Below, in pieces: positions 41,440 through 50,232 of a DNA stretch of 64,000 bases. How positions within the stretch are numbered: the stretch's first letter is position 1; every line of letters begins with the position of its first letter. The translations under genes and the position numbers were made by a program. A model generated the notes under the pieces. The model saw only the letters and a list, made by a program, of their open reading frames with translations. It was not told the DNA's origin and searched no databases. The stretch comes from Danxiaibacter flavus (GTDB lineage: Bacteria; Bacteroidota; Bacteroidia; Chitinophagales; Chitinophagaceae): NCBI RefSeq assembly GCF_041060425.1, contig NZ_JAULBC010000004.1, positions 62,001-126,000 of the forward strand, written 5' to 3'.

Positions 41440-43002
41440 TTATATTTTAGTGCTTTTGGTTAATCTATAATAGGTTGCAACGCCAAACTCCTTTATAATA
41501 GGATCAGACAAGAAGTAAACAAAAAATCCGAAAAACAGCACACACACATAAGCTGCGACTGTTACAAACAAAGCGTAAAAACCTTTTTCTAGCGGTAAAA
41601 CTTTAACGATAACATTTCCAACCAGGACTATTGAAAATAGAGCTAACAGAAATGGTTTGATGTATTTAGAAAAAAACACACGTGCAGATATCTCAAGTTG
41701 TTTTAATGAAATGAAAAAAAGCAGTGTCCCATTTACTAAAATTGCGAGTGTTTTAAAAAGTGCATAAGCAACAATGCCCCATTTATGCTGGGTCAATAAC
41801 ACTCCCGTAAGAAAAAAAACAGGCAAAACAGCAGCTGTAATGTATAATTTTTTTAATTCCTCCTTAGCAGTAAGCATAGCACTTGCAGGATAAGTGATAT
41901 ACGACAGAAAATAACTGCATAGAAGTAATTGTACCACTTTTATTGAAGGCTCATATTTAAACCCGACCCAAGACACAATGATAGGCTCCGCAAAGATTTG
42001 AAGGCAGACTACAGGAAGTATGACAATGCTTAGTCCTATTTTAAGCAAAGTGTGATAAAGGCTCATTAGACCTTGCTCATTTTTTTCTCCAACCAAGTGA
42101 TTAAACCTTACTAAAAAAGGGTAGTAAAAAGTTCCAAATAGATCTCTAAAAAATGAAAGTATAGTGAATCCAAGGGCGTAATAAGCGACAGATTCTTTCC
42201 CCAAAAAAAAACCGATGTATACCAAATCCAGCTCGTAAAAAACTATCCAAGCCAATGCCAAGAACAATGAATTTATTGCAAGTTTTGATGTTTTTTGATA
42301 CATTTCACTTGAGAATCTGATATTGTTTAACAGTTTCAGAAAGTCATATGCATATCTTCTTATGGCAATCTTTATTATTACGAATATTGATACTAATGAT
42401 AATAAATTATAAAATAAAAAATATTCTTCTATTAGGTATTTACCATTTGCAAAAAAATAAAACACTGAAATTACACGCAATATGGACACGCAAATGTTTA
42501 CCCTTTGCGTATAGTGATCTTCGAGCCGAACCGAAAAAATAATCTGAAGAATTCTTTGAATAATAAGTACTGGTGAAAAAATTGCAAGTGTGAATAACAA
42601 TTTGTGAGCTAGTGCCCATTCTGCTGTATTCAATGCAAGATCTCGTATAATCATGTTAGGATTATACGATAACCACAACAGACTCAAAAAAAGTGGCACA
42701 ATAAAAGCCAATAAAATAAAGCTCGAAAACCCTGTAACCTTGATCTCCGATTCAATATCATTTCGGGCGAAATACTCTGATGAATATTTTTGTGCGGCAT
42801 TTATAAATCCAAGATCGGCATACTGAAAAAAGATATTAAGGGAAATACAAAACGTAAAAATTCCAAATAATGAGGGATTAGCAGCTAGCCTTGGAGTAGC
42901 GATAGCCAGAGACGCAAAGCTTGCAAAATAACCGGTCCCCTTCCACAGGTATATATTAAAATAATTTTTTGTATAGCGAACTGGTTTACTCATCCTAGCC
43001 AA
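41440..43002 (-). CDS. wzx: Polysaccharide flippase Wzx
   Basis: 520 residues with 12-14 hydrophobic helices spread over the whole length and the PST-family start FNIYLWKGTGYFASFASLAI. It would flip undecaprenyl-linked repeat units to the periplasmic face. It overlaps the end of the upstream glycosyltransferase gene by 8 nt and is 2 nt from the WbsX-like gene, so the three are translationally coupled. Confidence 0.88.
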   Translation of the reverse strand: MARMSKPVRYTKNYFNIYLWKGTGYFASFASLAIATPRLAANPSLFGIFTFCISLNIFFQYADLGFINAAQKYSSEYFARNDIESEIKVTGFSSFILLAFIVPLFLSLLWLSYNPNMIIRDLALNTAEWALAHKLLFTLAIFSPVLIIQRILQIIFSVRLEDHYTQRVNICVSILRVISVFYFFANGKYLIEEYFLFYNLLSLVSIFVIIKIAIRRYAYDFLKLLNNIRFSSEMYQKTSKLAINSLFLALAWIVFYELDLVYIGFFLGKESVAYYALGFTILSFFRDLFGTFYYPFLVRFNHLVGEKNEQGLMSLYHTLLKIGLSIVILPVVCLQIFAEPIIVSWVGFKYEPSIKVVQLLLCSYFLSYITYPASAMLTAKEELKKLYITAAVLPVFFLTGVLLTQHKWGIVAYALFKTLAILVNGTLLFFISLKQLEISARVFFSKYIKPFLLALFSIVLVGNVIVKVLPLEKGFYALFVTVAAYVCVLFFGFFVYFLSDPIIKEFGVATYYRLTKSTKI

Positions 43003-44278
43003 TTAACGATTTAACAAATGAAAGATTTAATGGACTGAGATAATCTTCTAGGAAGGCAGGATTATTTCTTTCTTTTTGTTGCAACATGTGCCGGAGGTCC
43101 GTTTCGTTTCTTGCTACAGGTATATTTTTATCTGAACCATCGAACGGCCTGGCGATTGGACCGCCAGCTAAGTCAAGCTTATCCAGATTGGGTTCGTAGA
43201 CTAAGTAGTTAGTGCCAAACAATTGCGCTTCCAGAAGTAATGTGGATCCCGGCCCTATGACCAATGACGATCGCTTTAATGAGTCTGGAAGTGGGTCAAT
43301 GTCAAGGACAAAAAAATCTGACCCTAGCAAACTTTCAAACCATAAAGCGTTCATAGTAGGATGGGGCCGAACACGAACTTTTTTGACACCCAATGATACT
43401 AAAACATTCTTTATTTGTAACAGATAAAGAATTAAGTTTCCTCTATCCGTAAGGACAGGCGAATAAGTATGCTGATGTAATGATGCAGACTTGCAAACAA
43501 CTAAGATATCGTCAAAAGCAAATTTGCATTGCAAGGAACGCTTATAATTTGTGTAGGACGGGTGCCCAGACACGTATATTTTTTTAGCATCAACGCCAGC
43601 CTCAATATAGTTTTCACGGATTTTATCGCCCCAGACCAGTAAATAATCAGTTCGACTTTCGTCCTCTGGAAGGTAAACTCCCGGCATTCCATGTGACAAG
43701 ACGAATGATGGCCGACCTAGCCTTTTGAAAACGTTTATTGCAATCTTCGAATAAAACAACTGATTTGTGAAAAGGAATAAGCTTTTAAGTTTTTTTTCCT
43801 TGATAAAAGCAAAAGTATCTTCCTCGAAATTTTGAATCGCTTTACTAAATGACTCAGAAAGTAGCTTATTAAAATTTGCAGTTTTGAACTGTTTATTTAA
43901 GCGCCACACATGTTTGGTTAAATCTAAATTCCCAATAACATTTTTTCCAACTGGAGTCCATATTGGTGAGTAAGCATTATATCCTTCGCTTTTCAATTCC
44001 TCGCTGAAATTTTTAAAATAAACAAGAGATAAAACATTTGCACCACCTAATTTATCAAAGTTCACATTCTTGAAAAAGACTGAATAGTATGTATAAAGTT
44101 TATACAACATTTTGTGCAAATCAATTGTACTTGGTTTTCGTCCCTCTTTTGGATTCTTAAAATGGTCTCCATAGCTATAAATGAAGTGGTCAAGTTCAAT
44201 TTTGAGTAAATCCACCCTGCGATTATATTCGCTGTCATGCTGTCGTATGTACTCCAATAAATACGCCTTTGTCTTCAT
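42995..44278 (-). CDS. Capsule-type GT-B glycosyltransferase, candidate nonulosonate transferase
   Basis: 427 residues. The C-terminal half has the CDP-glycerol-transferase / capsule-transferase layout: LSHGMPGVYLPEDESRTDYL, LLVWGDKIRENYIEAGV, KKIYVSGHPSYTNY, VRVRPHPTMNALWFESL and LVIGPGSTLLLEAQLFG (RPHP and GPGST being the donor-phosphate motifs). The N-terminal half is not recognisable. Because it lies two genes below pseI and resembles transferases using CMP or CDP donors, it is a candidate for adding pseudaminic acid; that is inference. Confidence 0.65.
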   Translation of the reverse strand: MKTKAYLLEYIRQHDSEYNRRVDLLKIELDHFIYSYGDHFKNPKEGRKPSTIDLHKMLYKLYTYYSVFFKNVNFDKLGGANVLSLVYFKNFSEELKSEGYNAYSPIWTPVGKNVIGNLDLTKHVWRLNKQFKTANFNKLLSESFSKAIQNFEEDTFAFIKEKKLKSLFLFTNQLFYSKIAINVFKRLGRPSFVLSHGMPGVYLPEDESRTDYLLVWGDKIRENYIEAGVDAKKIYVSGHPSYTNYKRSLQCKFAFDDILVVCKSASLHQHTYSPVLTDRGNLILYLLQIKNVLVSLGVKKVRVRPHPTMNALWFESLLGSDFFVLDIDPLPDSLKRSSLVIGPGSTLLLEAQLFGTNYLVYEPNLDKLDLAGGPIARPFDGSDKNIPVARNETDLRHMLQQKERNNPAFLEDYLSPLNLSFVKSLIG

Positions 44279-44285
44279 TAAGAAA

Positions 44286-45296
44286 CTACTTTAATTTATA
44301 AGCGCTAAGATAGATGGCCCTAAAATTTGATTCATCAGCAGAATAATAGGAGATATACAGCGAATCGTTGTAAAATGCCAGCCCTGGATATCCCGTATCA
44401 TAGCCCGAGGGTAAATTTGTGATCTTTTCAAGAGCTCTATTTGAAGTATTCAACTTAAAAATCGCAACCTTGATGTCACTAGGCGGATAAATTCGGCCAG
44501 CGACAAAAATTCCATGAGGCGTATTGATCATGCTGGGCGACTGAAGAATCATGTTAAGATTAAACCATTCAATTTTTCTAACTGCCTGATCACTTATTCC
44601 AAGCCACGAATTTTTATCTCCGCAATCTCTTCTGGCAATGACGTAAATTGTAGAGTCTTGGAAAGTCATGGCGGTTTCTGAAGGACACCCATCATCTATT
44701 ATATTGGCGCGCTGAAGCTTGAAGTTAGGAAAACTGCCGGCATCGCTTAAATAATATGAAATTTTAGTCCCAGCGTTCCCATTTCCCGAATATGCGAAAG
44801 AATACATTTCCTTTAAATTGTTATTAATGCGCCAAAGCCAATCATCCTTAACTTGCATATTAATCGGATTTCCCCATATAAGGTCGCTTGTGTTCAATAC
44901 CCAGACAATATTCTGCAAGCTGTTTGGCTTGTGAATAGCCCCTGCATAAATACATAACTCATGTTTAAAGTTGATAACAAACTTTGGATCTCTCAAATCA
45001 TTTTCAGGAATCTGAAGTACACTCAAAGACCGCCAGTTTCTGGCATTATCAGATACCAAAACCCTTATCGTTCCATTTGTTCCAACATGACTATCCGCTT
45101 CACGAAAAACGCAATACCATAAATTATTATATCTAATCAAATCAGTAAAAGCCGAATAATTGTTATTCGACCAAATTTTCCCAAAATTGGTAAGACCAGA
45201 AGGGAACGTATCCTTATTACAAGATAAAAGCATTAAAAAAGTACCAAAAACAAACCAAAAAGCATCGACTGGAAATAATCCATGTTTTTTTGTCAT
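44286..45296 (-). CDS. Sialidase-fold (BNR-like beta-propeller) lipoprotein
   Basis: 336 residues. The N-terminal hydrophobic segment ends FLMLLSCNKD, a lipobox. The rest is a propeller: FTDLIRYNNLWYCVFREAD, RVLVSDNARNWRSL (a degenerate Asp-box), SETAMTFQDSTIYVIARRD, PSMINTPHGIFVAGR and SGYDTGYPGLAFYNDSLYIS. These resemble proteins annotated as exo-alpha-sialidases, but the FRIP motif is absent, so activity is uncertain. It lies directly below pseI, suggesting action on pseudaminic-acid-containing glycan. Confidence 0.72.
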   Translation of the reverse strand: MTKKHGLFPVDAFWFVFGTFLMLLSCNKDTFPSGLTNFGKIWSNNNYSAFTDLIRYNNLWYCVFREADSHVGTNGTIRVLVSDNARNWRSLSVLQIPENDLRDPKFVINFKHELCIYAGAIHKPNSLQNIVWVLNTSDLIWGNPINMQVKDDWLWRINNNLKEMYSFAYSGNGNAGTKISYYLSDAGSFPNFKLQRANIIDDGCPSETAMTFQDSTIYVIARRDCGDKNSWLGISDQAVRKIEWFNLNMILQSPSMINTPHGIFVAGRIYPPSDIKVAIFKLNTSNRALEKITNLPSGYDTGYPGLAFYNDSLYISYYSADESNFRAIYLSAYKLK

Positions 45297-45351
45297 TCGT
45301 TAAACTGCTTGAAAATTAATTGTCTGTAGAGAACTTTAGCGCGGCAATATT

Positions 45352-46395
45352 TTATAGGACATCCCGAAATTTAACGGGTGTTCCTTTTTTAAGATCAGAA
45401 GAGGCACAGCTCAGTAACAATTGTTCGTAATATCTTGGATGCAATCCGTCGCCAGGACGAATAATTCTTATATTTTTCTCACTAAACTTTTCGCCTGCTG
45501 CAATATCCTCTACAACATAGATCGATCTTTTATATTCAACGCTTTTTCGTTCCGCTTCCTGGATCCCATACTGGACCTCCCCCAATGAAAGCCATGCTCT
45601 CTCTGTTTCTTCAACAAGGGTTTTAAATTCATGTGGCTCCAAAGAAAAAGCACTATCGACTCCCCCTTCTGCGCGACTTAAACAAAAATGTTTTTCAATA
45701 ATCGTTGCTCCTAAACTAACTGCCGCAACAGACGCTCCCACTCCCATCGTGTGATCAGAAAGACCTATTTCACATTTGAACATTTCACGCATATGTGGAA
45801 TAGTTTTAACGTTTGTGTTGGCTGGTGACGCAGGATAATTACTCGTACATTTTAACAACGCTAAATCACGGCACCCATTGTCTCGCAAAACTGTCACAGA
45901 CTCATCAATACCACCAAGGGTCGATACCCCAGTTGACATGATCACAGGCTTTCCCGTTTTAGCTATTTTTTTCAACAGAGGATGATGGTTGTTTTCGAAT
46001 GAAGCAATTTTATGACAAGGAGCCCCCAATTTTTCTAATAAGTCAACAGCAAAATCATCGAATGGAGTCGAAAAGCAAATTAACCCCAGCTCGGCAGCAT
46101 ATGAAAATATTGCTTCGTGCCATTCATATGGTGTCATAGCCTCAGAATACAAATCATACAAATTTCTACCTGTCCATAGAGAGTTTTTGTCTTGGATGTC
46201 AAACAACCCGCCGTGCTGATTTATTGTAATAGAGTCAGGAGTATATGTCTGTAATTTTATTGCATCTGCTTTTGAATCTGCGGCTGCCTTTACGATTGAT
46301 AAAGCTCTGTCAAGGGATTGATTATGATTTCCCGACATTTCTGCAATTATAAAGGGTTTTGCACCTAAACCGACACTAATATTTGCTATTTTCAT
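45352..46395 (-). CDS. pseI: Pseudaminic acid synthase
   Basis: 347 residues. NeuB-type TIM barrel: FIIAEMSGNHNQSLDRALSI (the AEMSGNHN form typical of PseI rather than the IGVNHNG of NeuB), DAIKLQTYTPDSIT, IASFENNHHPL, STGVSTLGGI, KCTSNYPASP and GLSDHTMGVG. The C-terminal antifreeze-like SAF domain holds IIRPGDGLHP. It condenses 6-deoxy-AltdiNAc with phosphoenolpyruvate to pseudaminic acid. Part of a complete pse pathway in this operon. Confidence 0.93.
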   Translation of the reverse strand: MKIANISVGLGAKPFIIAEMSGNHNQSLDRALSIVKAAADSKADAIKLQTYTPDSITINQHGGLFDIQDKNSLWTGRNLYDLYSEAMTPYEWHEAIFSYAAELGLICFSTPFDDFAVDLLEKLGAPCHKIASFENNHHPLLKKIAKTGKPVIMSTGVSTLGGIDESVTVLRDNGCRDLALLKCTSNYPASPANTNVKTIPHMREMFKCEIGLSDHTMGVGASVAAVSLGATIIEKHFCLSRAEGGVDSAFSLEPHEFKTLVEETERAWLSLGEVQYGIQEAERKSVEYKRSIYVVEDIAAGEKFSEKNIRIIRPGDGLHPRYYEQLLLSCASSDLKKGTPVKFRDVL

Positions 46396-46405
46396 TAATC
46401 TAGAT

Positions 46406-47410
46406 TTAATTACCTAATACGCACGCGGCCCAAGAATACCCAACACCAAAGCCAGCTAAAACGACCTTACTATTGCTTGTCATTTTGTTTTGAATCATGG
46501 CTTCTTTCAAAGCTATTGGAATTGTTGAGGAAGTTGTGTTGCCGCTCCTTTCTAAATGATAGAAAAACTTACTTGGTTCAATACCGATCTTTTTGCGTAC
46601 AAAGTCAAGCATATATTTGTTTGCCTGATGAAAAACAAATAAATCTACTTCGTCCCTGCTAAGCATGTTTTGTTCTAAAACCCTCTTGATAAGAGGCGGC
46701 ACGTTGGACGCTGTAAATTTAAAAATTTCAGTTCCGTCCATGTACAAATTGTTGTCATTTCGAACAAACTCATTTTCATTGTCGTAAATATCAATCCCAT
46801 CCATTGGTTTGTGCTTGTTCGCACCATTTTTGACAATGAGATTATTTGCCCCCTCTCCATCTGAACCGTATACACAATTTCCAATCTTTATTCCTTTTTG
46901 TTCGCAGGAAACCAATGTCGCAGTTGCAGCATCTCCAAAGAGTGGGATGCTTGATTTGTCATCTTTATGAAGCAATTTTGTAAGCGTGTCAGCGGTAATT
47001 AAGAGCACATTTCTTGCAGATCCGGATTGAACAAGTCCCTTGGCCAACCCCAGACAATAGACATAGCCTGAACAGCCTAGCCCTACATCAAGAGCACCGC
47101 AAGATTTTTTTAGCCCCAGTCTATTTTGTAAAATACATGCCGTCGTGGGAAGAAAAAAATCAGGAGTTTGTGTGCAGAGTAAAACAAAATCAATTAAATC
47201 GGGAGCTATTTTATGTTCATTAAATAGCTGAACAGCAGCCATGTAAGCGAGATCGCCCGTCGATTGTTCTCCTGCAACTCTTCTTTCTCGTATCCCTGTC
47301 TTAATAGAAGTCTTTTCAATCTCCCATGTAGGATGATTGCGATTGATTTCTTCATTAGTTAAAACCTGCTCAGGTAACCAATATGATATGGCACTAATTT
47401 GTACATCCAT
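46406..47410 (-). CDS. Ketoacyl-ACP synthase III-like enzyme (copy 1)
   Basis: 334 residues from the ATG at 47410 (MDVQISAISYWLPEQ, aligning with copy 2); an in-frame TTG at 47428 is less likely. Thiolase fold with the full KAS III triad: Cys113 in LGCSGYVY, His261 in FHQANKYML and Asn291 in SGNTTSSTIP. It should condense an acyl-CoA or transfer an acyl group with an ACP. Its close resemblance to the next gene upstream implies tandem duplication. It is unlikely to be the housekeeping FabH because it sits between pse genes beside a dedicated ACP. Confidence 0.88.
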   Translation of the reverse strand: MDVQISAISYWLPEQVLTNEEINRNHPTWEIEKTSIKTGIRERRVAGEQSTGDLAYMAAVQLFNEHKIAPDLIDFVLLCTQTPDFFLPTTACILQNRLGLKKSCGALDVGLGCSGYVYCLGLAKGLVQSGSARNVLLITADTLTKLLHKDDKSSIPLFGDAATATLVSCEQKGIKIGNCVYGSDGEGANNLIVKNGANKHKPMDGIDIYDNENEFVRNDNNLYMDGTEIFKFTASNVPPLIKRVLEQNMLSRDEVDLFVFHQANKYMLDFVRKKIGIEPSKFFYHLERSGNTTSSTIPIALKEAMIQNKMTSNSKVVLAGFGVGYSWAACVLGN

Positions 47411-47437
47411 TTTAATCAATTTCAACAAATAAAATCT

Positions 47438-48448
47438 TTATTCGAGAATACAACCAGCCCAGGAATACCCTACTCCAAAACCAGCTAACAGAATTTTGCT
47501 CTTATTAGATACTTTCCGCTGCGCGAAAGCCTCCGATAAGCTAATGGGGATTGTTGAAGAAACTGTGTTTCCGCAAGTTTCCAGGAAGTAAAAAAATTTG
47601 CTCTCAGGAATGTGCATCTTTTTCCGGATAAAATCAAGCATGTATTTATTTGCTTGATGAAAGATATACATATCCACTTCTTCGTCAGACGTGTTGTTAG
47701 CCTTAAGCACACTATCCACGAGTTCCGGAACGTTTTGAGAAGTAAACTTAAATATCTCAGCTCCGTTCATATATAAATAATCGTCACTACTAAATTGATC
47801 ATTTTCCAAGCTTGTTGACCTATTCGGAAAAATATGCTTATTTCCAAACCCGCCATTTTTGACTATCAAATTATCTGCGCCCTTACCATCTGTACCATAT
47901 ACAAAATTACCAATCGAAAGTCCTTCCAGCATTTCGTCTGAAGAAATAAGCGTAGCGGCAGCAGCGTCTCCAAAAATTGTTTTATTAGACTTATCGTCCG
48001 GGTGAATTAATTTGGAGTATGTTTCAGAGGTCACCAATAGTACGTTTTTTGCTGAACCCGAAGCAATCAATCCCTTTGCCAGTCCGAGTCCATATACGTA
48101 CCCTGAACAACCAAGATTAAAATCGAGCGCGCCAACTGAAGTTGACAGGCCTAAACGGTTTTGCAAAACGCACGCTGAGCTTGGTAGAAAGTAATCGGGA
48201 CTCTGGGTACAAAGCAAAATAAAGTCGACAACGGACTTATCAATATTATTCTCAGAAAACATTCTTTCTACTGCATAGTAAGCCATGTCAACAGTCGAAA
48301 TATTTTCATTAGCGATCCTTCGTTCGTAAATACCCGTTTTGGATGCAATTTTTTCTACTGACCACTCGGGATGCAGTTTGTTTATTTCCTCATTGGTCAA
48401 TTTTTGATCGGGTAGCCAATAGGAAATAGCTACTATTTTCGCATTCAC
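47438..48448 (-). CDS. Ketoacyl-ACP synthase III-like enzyme (copy 2)
   Basis: 336 residues starting at a GTG whose first base is the last base of the ACP stop (TAGTG), so translation is coupled to the ACP gene. The KAS III triad is intact: Cys114 (NLGCSGYVYG), His264 (IFHQANKYM) and Asn294 (TCGNTVSSTIP). The sequence closely parallels copy 1 throughout (KLTNEEIN, ASKTGIYERRIA, DFILLCTQSPDYFLP). Having two active copies suggests either two acyl substrates or a heterodimer. Confidence 0.88.
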   Translation of the reverse strand: MNAKIVAISYWLPDQKLTNEEINKLHPEWSVEKIASKTGIYERRIANENISTVDMAYYAVERMFSENNIDKSVVDFILLCTQSPDYFLPSSACVLQNRLGLSTSVGALDFNLGCSGYVYGLGLAKGLIASGSAKNVLLVTSETYSKLIHPDDKSNKTIFGDAAAATLISSDEMLEGLSIGNFVYGTDGKGADNLIVKNGGFGNKHIFPNRSTSLENDQFSSDDYLYMNGAEIFKFTSQNVPELVDSVLKANNTSDEEVDMYIFHQANKYMLDFIRKKMHIPESKFFYFLETCGNTVSSTIPISLSEAFAQRKVSNKSKILLAGFGVGYSWAGCILE

Positions 48449-48684
48449 TATTCAACAATTTTTGAAGATACGTGGTTGTATATATCTTCCACAGTAACGA
48501 ATGTTTTAAAGGTTTCCGCGTTAATTCCGACTTTATATTCGTCTTCTATCATGGTGATCACGGCCATCGCAGTCAAGGAATCCCAAGAGCTAAGCTGTCT
48601 GAATTTTGTTTGCCCAGAAATCTTACTCAGGTCATCCTCCATTAATTGCTCATTAAACTTGGGAAGAAAAGATGCAAAGTCCAT
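48448..48684 (-). CDS. Dedicated acyl carrier protein
   Basis: 78 residues, acidic, with the phosphopantetheine attachment site WDSLTAMAVI (Ser36) and a four-helix ACP pattern (IEDEYKVGINAETFKTFVTV). It lies between pseH and the ketosynthase pair. It would carry an acyl chain either for those enzymes or for an acyltransferase. A phosphopantetheinyl transferase is not in the window. The DSL motif is intact, so it is likely functional. Confidence 0.9.
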   Translation of the reverse strand: MDFASFLPKFNEQLMEDDLSKISGQTKFRQLSSWDSLTAMAVITMIEDEYKVGINAETFKTFVTVEDIYNHVSSKIVE

Positions 48685-48711
48685 AACATTTTTTTTAAGA
48701 TTAATAAAAAA

Positions 48712-49257
48712 TCATCTGAACAACATTTTTTTTAATTTGTCTTTATTGTTGTTCCAAACATCCTTGAAGATAGCTAACAAATGCAAGTCTAAATCTACAT
48801 TGTCTTTTACATATTGTTTTCTTAATATCCCTTCTTCTATGAAGCCAAACTTTCTGATCATCTGAATTACCTTAGGGTTATTACTCAATATTTCGCAGTT
48901 GATTTTACGAATATTTTGCAAATTGTTAAAGACGTAATCTATCACAAGAAATTCGATCATCGCGCCTAGTCCAGATCCCTCATTGCCAGCCTCGCCGAGA
49001 TATAAGTTGGCAAATTCGCAAGTTAAATTGGTATAATCAATTTTTCTAACCGATGCAAAGCCAACTGGTTTTGCATCATTCATCACTATCCAAAAAAGTC
49101 CATTTTTTTCGTCTTTGATTTTATTAAACCAGTTTACCTGCATTTCAGTTGTAATATACTCATTTGAAATTGACACGGTCCTGATATTTTCAGAATTGCG
49201 CCATTGGCGTAACTGTTCAATGTCAGCTAATTCCACGGGTCTTAAAAAAACATTCAT
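48712..49257 (-). CDS. pseH: GNAT acyltransferase, PseH-like
   Basis: 181 residues. RPVELADIEQLRQWRNSENI is the opening common to PseH/WecD-like GNATs, followed by NWFNKIKDEKNGLFWIV, a CoA-binding loop AGNEGSGLGAMIEFLV and NNPKVIQMIRKFGFIEEGIL. In the pathway it N-acetylates UDP-4-amino-4,6-dideoxy-N-acetyl-L-altrosamine. Its start overlaps the pseG stop by 4 nt (ATGA). With an ACP next door, the acyl donor might be acyl-ACP or a non-acetyl CoA. Confidence 0.88.
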   Translation of the reverse strand: MNVFLRPVELADIEQLRQWRNSENIRTVSISNEYITTEMQVNWFNKIKDEKNGLFWIVMNDAKPVGFASVRKIDYTNLTCEFANLYLGEAGNEGSGLGAMIEFLVIDYVFNNLQNIRKINCEILSNNPKVIQMIRKFGFIEEGILRKQYVKDNVDLDLHLLAIFKDVWNNNKDKLKKMLFR

Positions 49258-50222
49258 TTTAAAGAATTAAATATCTCCAAATATCTGCTTTTTTGTTTTC
49301 CGTCAAAAAGAGATCTTCGGAATTCAAGATCGACATGAACCTGTTCCCTTAAATTATCAAATGGAAATCCTAGCTTTTCGGATAACAGATAATTATAAAA
49401 ATCTCGTTGATTGTCCGCTATTACGATCAAAAAGAGCTTGCCATCTGAAACCGCCAAATATTCCAATGCAACCGAGCTAGGTGAACAGATCGCGATTGAA
49501 CATTTAGTCATTAAATGCGACATAGATGACGCGTTTAGGTTTTTATGCAGCTTGTACCTCCAATTTTTGTTTGCCAGAAAGCCAATAAGCTCTTCTTCAT
49601 ATCGATATGCACCTCCTATGACTATATTAATTGTCATACTAGTCATCCATTCCGGAAGACGAGACAAAGCGATCAGTAAGTCATTTTTTGGATCAGCTCC
49701 CCCAAAACAAATGAAAGCATCCCGCTCATTTGGCATCGTATGCCCATAGGCAGACTTCAAAAAAGGGGAGCGCAACATTGCATATTTTAATCCCAAATAC
49801 AAACGAGTATACGGTTCAATGCTGTAAGCTTCCCGATCAATACCACCTGCATGATTGATGACTACGTCCGAAACAAAATGGAAAGAATAAATATCATCGA
49901 TACAAACCAATTTATTACCCCGTTGTTTGATTGTGATCTGATAATCAGTATTAAAGCTATAACCGTCCAGCACAACGATTACATTTGAATCAATTGAATT
50001 CGCAAAAGCTTCACGTTCTTCTACGAGGGTAATCCCGCTATCCATGATATGGAGTATTGCGCCGGCTTCTACAACATTATTTTTTGTTATTTCCAAATAA
50101 TCCCGAACAAAAAAATGGCATTCAAAACGCTCGCGTAACATGTTTGCCAAAGCACAACTACGAACTATGTGTCCCAATCCTATCTCCGTATTACCATCAA
50201 CTCGAAAATAAACTTTCTTCAT
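49254..50222 (-). CDS. pseG: UDP-2,4-diacetamido-2,4,6-trideoxy-L-altropyranose hydrolase
   Basis: 322 residues from the ATG at 50222 (MKKVYFRVDGNTEIGLGHIV); an upstream in-frame start would overlap pseF. GT-B-like hydrolase with the catalytic GLGH (His18), VVLDGYSF, KLVCIDDIYSFHF, a FICFGGADPKNDLL phosphate-binding loop and CSPSSVALEYLAV. It removes UDP to give free 6-deoxy-AltdiNAc for PseI. It follows pseF by 10 nt. Confidence 0.92.
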   Translation of the reverse strand: MKKVYFRVDGNTEIGLGHIVRSCALANMLRERFECHFFVRDYLEITKNNVVEAGAILHIMDSGITLVEEREAFANSIDSNVIVVLDGYSFNTDYQITIKQRGNKLVCIDDIYSFHFVSDVVINHAGGIDREAYSIEPYTRLYLGLKYAMLRSPFLKSAYGHTMPNERDAFICFGGADPKNDLLIALSRLPEWMTSMTINIVIGGAYRYEEELIGFLANKNWRYKLHKNLNASSMSHLMTKCSIAICSPSSVALEYLAVSDGKLFLIVIADNQRDFYNYLLSEKLGFPFDNLREQVHVDLEFRRSLFDGKQKSRYLEIFNSLK

Positions 50223-50232
50223 TGGGTACGCT

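Noticed and set aside
46406..48684. Housekeeping fatty-acid synthesis cluster (fabH, acpP)
   Set aside because: No fabD, fabG or fabF nearby; the genes are coupled to pse genes and duplicated, so a polysaccharide role is more likely.
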